From: Physcocola sp002396385
GTDB lineage: Bacteria; Bacteroidota; Bacteroidia; Bacteroidales; Paludibacteraceae
Length of the DNA: 64,000 nt
Direction of reading: 5' to 3'
Assembly (NCBI GenBank): GCA_946535435.1
Contig: CAMNDM010000004.1
Coordinates: 1-64,000, forward strand
A program made the position numbers and the translations under genes. Position 1 is the stretch's first letter. Every line of letters begins with the position of its first letter. Below are positions 59,519-64,000 of the stretch, in pieces. The notes under the pieces were generated by a model that did no database searches, was not told the origin of the DNA, and was given only the letters and a program-made list of their open reading frames with translations.

Positions 59519-61573
59519 TTAGCGGCGTCTGCCTCCGCCCTTGTTTCCGCTATAGTTGCTGCGGTCGTTGTTGTCGCGTCTGTTCCCGTTGTTCCTTCTG
59601 TTCCCATAGTCGTTGCCGGCGCGTCGGTTGTCGTTTCTGTTGTTTTGACTTCTGCGGTCGTCGTTCCGGTTGCCCTGGCTGTTGGTGCCTTTGTAGCCGC
59701 TGCTGTGTCCGTTCCGCTCGAAAGAACTGAAAACAGACACCTTTCCCGAGAAGAGTTGCTGTATAAGGTCGGGACGTTTCATGCGCTGCAGCTCGCGCAT
59801 AATCTGGTTTCGGAATTCGGGCTTGTACCAGAAGAAGAATTGACGTTGCGCCAGTTTCTCGTCTTTGTCGTGCGCGGTAAACACGGGTTCCAGGGTGTAG
59901 GGGTGTATGCCTGTGTAGTACATCTCGGTCGACAGCGTCATAGGGGTGGGTGTGAAGTCCTGCACCTGCTCAAGCTGGAAGTTCAGCCGGTGCGTCTCGC
60001 ATGCCAGTTCGGCCATGTTCTCGGCTTTGCAGCCGGGGTGGCTCGATATAAAGTAAGGTATAAGTTGTTGTTTCAGTCCGTATTTGTCGTTTACCCGGTC
60101 AAATACCTTCTTGAATTCGTAAAATAGTTTGAAGCTGGGTTTGCGCATCATGTTCAGTACGGCGTCGCTGGTGTGCTCGGGGGCTACCTTCAAACGTCCG
60201 CTCACATGGTGTGCTATCAGCTCCTCCATGTATTTCTGGTGGGTTTCGTTTACTTTGGGGTCGGGGTCTTGGTGGAGCAGCAGGTCGTAGCGGATGCCGC
60301 TGCCGATGAACGATTTCTTTATGCCTGGCAACGAGTCGACGGCTTTGTAGAGGTCGAGCAATGGGGCCAGATTGGTGTTCAGGTTCTTGCACACGTTCGG
60401 GTGTATGCACGACCAGCGTTTGCACTTGCCGCAAATGTTCTGGTCTTTGCCGTGTAGCTGGTACATGTCGGCGCTGGGGCCGCCCAAGTCGCTCAGGTAG
60501 CCTTTGAAGTCGGGTAGCTCCATCACCTTCTTCACTTCACGGAGGACCGATTCCTTGCTGCGCGATACAATCTGTTTGCCCTGGTGTGCCGATATGGTGC
60601 AGAACGAGCATCCGCCGAAACATCCGCGGTGAATGTTGACCGAGAACTTGATCATTTCGTAGGCGGGTATCGTCTTGCCTTTGTATTTTGGGTGCGGCTG
60701 GCGGGTGAAGGGCAACTCATAGGTGGCGTCGAGGTCGGCCGTGGTCATAGTAGGGTAGGGCGGATTGATGACGGCCGTCAGTTTGTCGTCCAGTTGCTGG
60801 AGCAGGCGGTTGGCATGCATCTTGTTGCTCTCCTCTTCTACAATCTTGAAGTTCTTGGCTTGGCACATCTTGTCTTTCAGGCACTGCTGGTGGCTGAACA
60901 GGGTGGTGGTCTCTGCGCCTTCGTAGTCGGGTATCTGGTCGTTGGCCACAAGGTAGACGCTTTGTGGTATGTTGTGCATCTCGCTTACCTTGATGCCGGC
61001 TTTTGCCTGCCTTACGATTTCTTTTAGGGGCAGTTCTCCCATTCCGTAGGTCAGCAGGTCGGCACCGCAGTCTTTCAAGATGCAGGGCTTCAGCTCGTCG
61101 TCCCAATAGTCGTAGTGCGACACTCGGCGCAGCGAGGCCTCTATGCCTCCGATAATGACGGGAACGTCGGGCCACAACTCTTTCAGTATTTTGGTGTAAA
61201 CCACTGTCGCGCGGTCCGGACGGAAACCCGCCTGACCGTTTGGTGAGTAGGCGTCGTCGCTCCTTAAACGCCGGTTTGCCGTGTAGTGGTTCACCATGCT
61301 GTCCATGCAACCGGCCGATACGGCAAAAAACAGACGCGGACGCCCTAGCTTCTTGAAGTCGCGCAGGTCGTCACGCCAGTTCGGTTGGGGAACAATGGCT
61401 ACCCGTAGACCGTAACTTTCCAATATGCGGCCCACTACCGCCCCGGCAAACGAGGGATGGTCGACATAGGCGTCGCCTGAAAACAGGATGACGTCTACTT
61501 CTTCCCAGCCGCGTATCTCGAGTTCTTTTTTGGTTGTGGGTAAAAAATCGGTAAGTTGCAGTTCTTTTGCCAT
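59519..61573 (-). CDS. ygiQ: YgiQ family radical SAM protein
   Basis: A 684-residue radical SAM enzyme. An N-terminal cobalamin-binding-like region (DVILFSGDAYVDHPSFAGAV, IVPQPNW) precedes the cluster motif RGCFGGCSFC (CxxxCxxC) and RSKESVLREVKKVMELPDFKG. An extra Cys set (CGKCKRWSCIHPNVCKN) probably holds a second cluster. The last ~65 residues are disordered, rich in Arg, Asn and Gly, and are not part of the family core. Substrate unknown. Start at MAKELQLTDF. Confidence 0.88.
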   Translation of the reverse strand: MAKELQLTDFLPTTKKELEIRGWEEVDVILFSGDAYVDHPSFAGAVVGRILESYGLRVAIVPQPNWRDDLRDFKKLGRPRLFFAVSAGCMDSMVNHYTANRRLRSDDAYSPNGQAGFRPDRATVVYTKILKELWPDVPVIIGGIEASLRRVSHYDYWDDELKPCILKDCGADLLTYGMGELPLKEIVRQAKAGIKVSEMHNIPQSVYLVANDQIPDYEGAETTTLFSHQQCLKDKMCQAKNFKIVEEESNKMHANRLLQQLDDKLTAVINPPYPTMTTADLDATYELPFTRQPHPKYKGKTIPAYEMIKFSVNIHRGCFGGCSFCTISAHQGKQIVSRSKESVLREVKKVMELPDFKGYLSDLGGPSADMYQLHGKDQNICGKCKRWSCIHPNVCKNLNTNLAPLLDLYKAVDSLPGIKKSFIGSGIRYDLLLHQDPDPKVNETHQKYMEELIAHHVSGRLKVAPEHTSDAVLNMMRKPSFKLFYEFKKVFDRVNDKYGLKQQLIPYFISSHPGCKAENMAELACETHRLNFQLEQVQDFTPTPMTLSTEMYYTGIHPYTLEPVFTAHDKDEKLAQRQFFFWYKPEFRNQIMRELQRMKRPDLIQQLFSGKVSVFSSFERNGHSSGYKGTNSQGNRNDDRRSQNNRNDNRRAGNDYGNRRNNGNRRDNNDRSNYSGNKGGGRRR

Positions 61574-61777
61574 AATTGTGGCAAAATTACAAAATTCCCT
61601 TCTCACTTTGTCGAAACATTCCTATTATTCATACTTTCTCGCCTGCTTCTCCGTAGGTTGGCTTTTTTGCCCGATTTTTTCCTCTCTTAAAGCTATCTGA
61701 ATTATTTAAAATGATTACAAAAATGAAATAAATACAAAATATTTGCCCGAATCTTTTGTTCTTTTCAAGAAGCTTTC

Positions 61778-61799
61778 TATCTTTGTAATGTAATTATAA
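61778..61799 (+). promoter_or_regulatory. perR promoter with PerR-box-like palindrome
   Basis: -7 element TATCTTTG (61778-61785) overlaps TTGTAAT-gta-ATTATAA (61783-61799), close to the PerR box (TTATAAT-N-ATTATAA) but with a three-base centre. Fits autorepression. Confidence 0.55.
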
Positions 61800-61813
61800 A
61801 CAGATACAAACCG

Positions 61814-62236
61814 ATGGAACAGACAAAAGACTACTTGTCTAGTCATGGCATTAGGCCTTCTGCACAACGAATGGCGATTATGGATTATTTGCTAAGTCAT
61901 AAGACGCATCCGACTGTCGAGGAAATCTATACGGCATTACTGCCCCTGCTGCCGACTTTGTCGAAAACCACTCTTTACAATACGTTGAAGTTGTTTTCCG
62001 ATAAGAAAGTAGCGCTGATGTTGAACATTGATGAGCACACCACGCGTTTCGACGGCGATGTCAAACCCCATGCCCACTTCCAGTGCCAGGTTTGCGGTAG
62101 GGTTTACGACATTTTCCAAGAGGAGCTTCCCGAACTGGTAAGCCTCTATAAGCAGCAAATTGGTAAGCTGTTGATTTCTTCTGTCGAAATCAGCTACAAG
62201 GGTGTGTGTGAAATGTGTAAAAACAAAAAAGACTGA
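61814..62236 (+). CDS. perR: Fur-family repressor, PerR-like
   Basis: A 140-residue metalloregulator. Winged helix at LSKTTLYNTLKLFSDKKV; structural zinc site CQVCG and CEMC; sensing-site candidates His at HPTVEE and the Asp/His cluster FDGDVKPHAHFQ. An Asp before the HAH motif is typical of PerR, which loses DNA binding when H2O2 oxidises its histidines. The next gene is a rubrerythrin, supporting a peroxide-stress role. Confidence 0.82.
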   Translation: MEQTKDYLSSHGIRPSAQRMAIMDYLLSHKTHPTVEEIYTALLPLLPTLSKTTLYNTLKLFSDKKVALMLNIDEHTTRFDGDVKPHAHFQCQVCGRVYDIFQEELPELVSLYKQQIGKLLISSVEISYKGVCEMCKNKKD

Positions 62237-62273
62237 TTCTATTAATTAACAACAAAACAAATACACAAAAATT

Positions 62274-62828
62274 ATGGCTAAATTCATTTGTCCGGTTTGC
62301 GGTTATGTTCACGAGGGTGATGCCGCTCCTGAAAAGTGCCCGGTTTGCAAAGTGCCTGGCAGCAAGTTTAAAGAAGTGTCGGAAGATGGTGCGCTCTCTT
62401 TTGCGTGCGAACACCATATTGGCGACGGAAAGGTCGATAATGCTGAAATGATCAAGGACCTCAACGCGCACTTCAATGGCGAGTGTGGCGAGGTGGGTAT
62501 GTACTTGGCGATGAGTCGTCAGGCCGACCGCGAGGGTTATCCGGAAATTGCTGAAGCCTTCAAGCGCTACGCTTTTGAAGAGGCTGAACATGCGGCTAAG
62601 TTCGCCGAACTGCTTGGCGACGTCTTGGGCTCGACCAAGGACAATGTGCGCAAACGTATGCTGGCTGAACAGGGCGCATGCGAAGACAAATTGCGTATTG
62701 CTAAGAACGCTAAGGCTTTGAACTACGATGCTATTCACGATACTGTTCATGAAATGGCGAAGGATGAAGCACGCCATGGTGCCGGTTTCGCTGGCTTGTG
62801 GAACCGCTACTTTGCCGACAAGAAGTAA
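62274..62828 (+). CDS. Rubrerythrin, reverse type
   Basis: A 184-residue peroxide-reducing protein with the domains in reverse order: N-terminal rubredoxin (CPVCGYVHEG and CPVCKVPG, residues ~6-28), then the diiron four-helix bundle with GECGEVGMYLAMSRQ, EEAEHAAKFAE and KDEARHGAGF supplying the Glu and His ligands. It reduces H2O2 to water in anaerobes. 37 bases after perR, probably the same transcript. Confidence 0.92.
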   Translation: MAKFICPVCGYVHEGDAAPEKCPVCKVPGSKFKEVSEDGALSFACEHHIGDGKVDNAEMIKDLNAHFNGECGEVGMYLAMSRQADREGYPEIAEAFKRYAFEEAEHAAKFAELLGDVLGSTKDNVRKRMLAEQGACEDKLRIAKNAKALNYDAIHDTVHEMAKDEARHGAGFAGLWNRYFADKK

Positions 62829-62867
62829 GAACTGTTTCCTTTTCATAATTAGTTAACATATCTGTTG

Positions 62868-62905
62868 GGGACGGCTGCCGTTGGTGGTGGGCGTCCCTTT
62901 TTTTG
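62868..62905 (+). terminator. Terminator of perR-rubrerythrin
   Basis: GGGACG / CGTCCC hairpin with seven T. Confidence 0.65.
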
Positions 62906-62986
62906 TGCCCTTTCATGGGTTTCTGCGTTTTTATACAGCCGCTTTTTATTAAATTTGCACAAAACACTTTCTCATTATATCACGGC

Positions 62987-64000
62987 ATGAAAAAAATAAT
63001 CTCGGCATTGCTGTTGCTGCTGGCGGTAACTCCTGCTTTTGCGGTACTTAAGGAACAGTCGCTTGCTAAAACGCTGGCTGTCCTTCGTTTGGAACTGGAA
63101 CAGAACCTGAAGGACCAGAAAAACATGGAGGTTTGGTACCAAAGAAAGAACAAGGAACAACATTCACAAATCTTGGAGGTGATGCAGCGCAGTAATCAGA
63201 TTGGACTGATGCTCTACTCCCAAAAACAAGACTATACGTTCGACCTGGCCTACGCCTGCAACGAGGCTACTTCGCTATATAATGATTTCTCGAACCAGCT
63301 GAAACCGTTCAACAGCATCGTGAATACAATGAACGGTGAGATTGAGCGTTACACCGAACTTATCAGTTCTCTCGAGAAAATTCCTCCAATGACGTCCTCG
63401 GCCCGCGACTCTATGTTTGCCGGTATGTCGGCCGACTCGGTCAAGGTGGTGAAGGAACGGATGAGACAGATGGGCAGGGAAATGCGGAATGATACCGCTG
63501 CTATGGCTAAAATGAAGGAATATATGCTCGATTCGGTTGGTATTGCTGACCGTGCAGCCTGCCTTGAATATGCCAATGCCTTGCTCGATTCGTATAAAAG
63601 AATGCTTGCCGAGGTGCAGGCCGATAACGAACACTACGAGTTCGTACAGACCCACCTTAAAGACGCTAACGACTTTGCTGAAAAACGCTACCAGAAACTG
63701 CAACGCGAACTCTTTGTCGAAGGGGGCGACTCTTATCTGGGTATTCTGAAAAAACTGCCTTTCTATCTGTTTAAGGCTTCCCACGAGATTCAGGAAAAGT
63801 ATATTGAGAAAGGAGACAAAAGGCTACGCTCCGAGTGGCGTGGGTCGGTGGTGTTCGGCCTTATCTTGTTCTCGCTCTTCTATATGCTGGTGGCCGGATT
63901 CCTTGCCTCGCTTATAACCAAGGGACTTTCGGTCTACTCGAAAAAGAAGAAAGACACTACCCGTTTTTCCTTCCTGCGTAAATTTGCCAATACCAGCAAA
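62987..64000 (+). CDS. MscS-like mechanosensitive channel, N-terminal part (cut by window end)
   Basis: The frame opens with a signal peptide (MKKIISALLLLLAVTPAFAV) and stays open for 338 codons to the end. A long periplasmic coiled-coil region follows (LVLRLELEQ-type heptads, MQRSNQIGLMLYSQKQDYTFDLAYACNEA, YNDFSNQLKPFNS), then a first membrane span near residues 290-315 (VVFGLILFSLFYMLVAGFLAS). Bacteroidales MscS-family proteins of ~800 residues begin in this manner; the pore domain would lie beyond the window. The channel call is therefore tentative. Confidence 0.55.
   Translation, partial: MKKIISALLLLLAVTPAFAVLKEQSLAKTLAVLRLELEQNLKDQKNMEVWYQRKNKEQHSQILEVMQRSNQIGLMLYSQKQDYTFDLAYACNEATSLYNDFSNQLKPFNSIVNTMNGEIERYTELISSLEKIPPMTSSARDSMFAGMSADSVKVVKERMRQMGREMRNDTAAMAKMKEYMLDSVGIADRAACLEYANALLDSYKRMLAEVQADNEHYEFVQTHLKDANDFAEKRYQKLQRELFVEGGDSYLGILKKLPFYLFKASHEIQEKYIEKGDKRLRSEWRGSVVFGLILFSLFYMLVAGFLASLITKGLSVYSKKKKDTTRFSFLRKFANTSK

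Noticed and set aside
1..64000. tRNA, rRNA or riboswitch genes, including an SAH riboswitch before ahcY
   Set aside because: No T-loop-like or cloverleaf pattern and no rRNA sequence was seen; the ahcY leader is only ~30 bases after its promoter, too short for a riboswitch.
1..64000. Classical IS elements or transposases
   Set aside because: No transposase motif was found in any reading frame; the repeats seen are short, structured and non-coding.

Overview
The window looks like a chromosomal segment of an anaerobic gut-type Bacteroidales bacterium. The evidence is the promoter form seen repeatedly upstream of genes (TAnnTTTG with an upstream TTTG), many lipoproteins with an acidic run straight after the lipobox cysteine, C10 (streptopain-type) proteases, an EtfAB/acyl-CoA dehydrogenase operon, a PerR-rubrerythrin pair, and DUF4143 ATPases. 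Species and family cannot be fixed from sequence alone. No rRNA, tRNA or CRISPR array was found.

Layout. (1) 1-14.5 kb is a GC-rich phage structural module with two convergent arms. The + arm carries terminase, portal and a long tail-nozzle-like protein. The - arm carries about nine genes: small head-tail-type proteins, an ejection-type Q-rich protein, a scaffold-like protein and a major capsid-like protein. A long perfect hairpin and a terminator lie where the arms meet. No integrase, lysis or replication gene is visible, but the left end is cut. (2) 14.6-38.5 kb is an accessory region: a His/Val/Pro-rich secreted protein, a superoxide dismutase fragment, a C10 protease, lipoproteins, two AAA_14/DUF4143 ATPases, a three-gene hipB-hipS-hipT locus, a HicB-like protein, a 10.9-kb defence operon (regulator, AIPR, SF2 helicase, 5mC methyltransferase, unknown, McrB-like, McrC-like) and a DUF262 protein between ~315-bp direct repeats. 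A structured interspersed repeat occurs only in this region. (3) 38.6-64 kb is mostly host genes: acyl-CoA dehydrogenase/EtfAB, two secreted nucleases, lipoproteins, a second C10 protease and second His-rich protein, a broken polyvalent-kinase-like gene, a third DUF4143 ATPase, ABC-F, thioredoxin, adenosylhomocysteinase, AraC regulator, PspC pair, YgiQ, PerR-rubrerythrin and a truncated MscS-like protein.

Most noteworthy signals. All three DUF4143 ATPase genes have unrelated repeat sequences in their promoters, yet each array has a 33-bp period (32 once), and two arrays survive as orphans without their gene. One orphan is a collapsed ATPase locus joined at an 8-bp microhomology. The defence operon combines an AIPR/helicase pair with a cytosine methylase and an McrBC-like pair, and its HTH regulator is frameshifted. 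The interspersed repeat shows compensatory base changes in its stems, so its fold appears to be selected.
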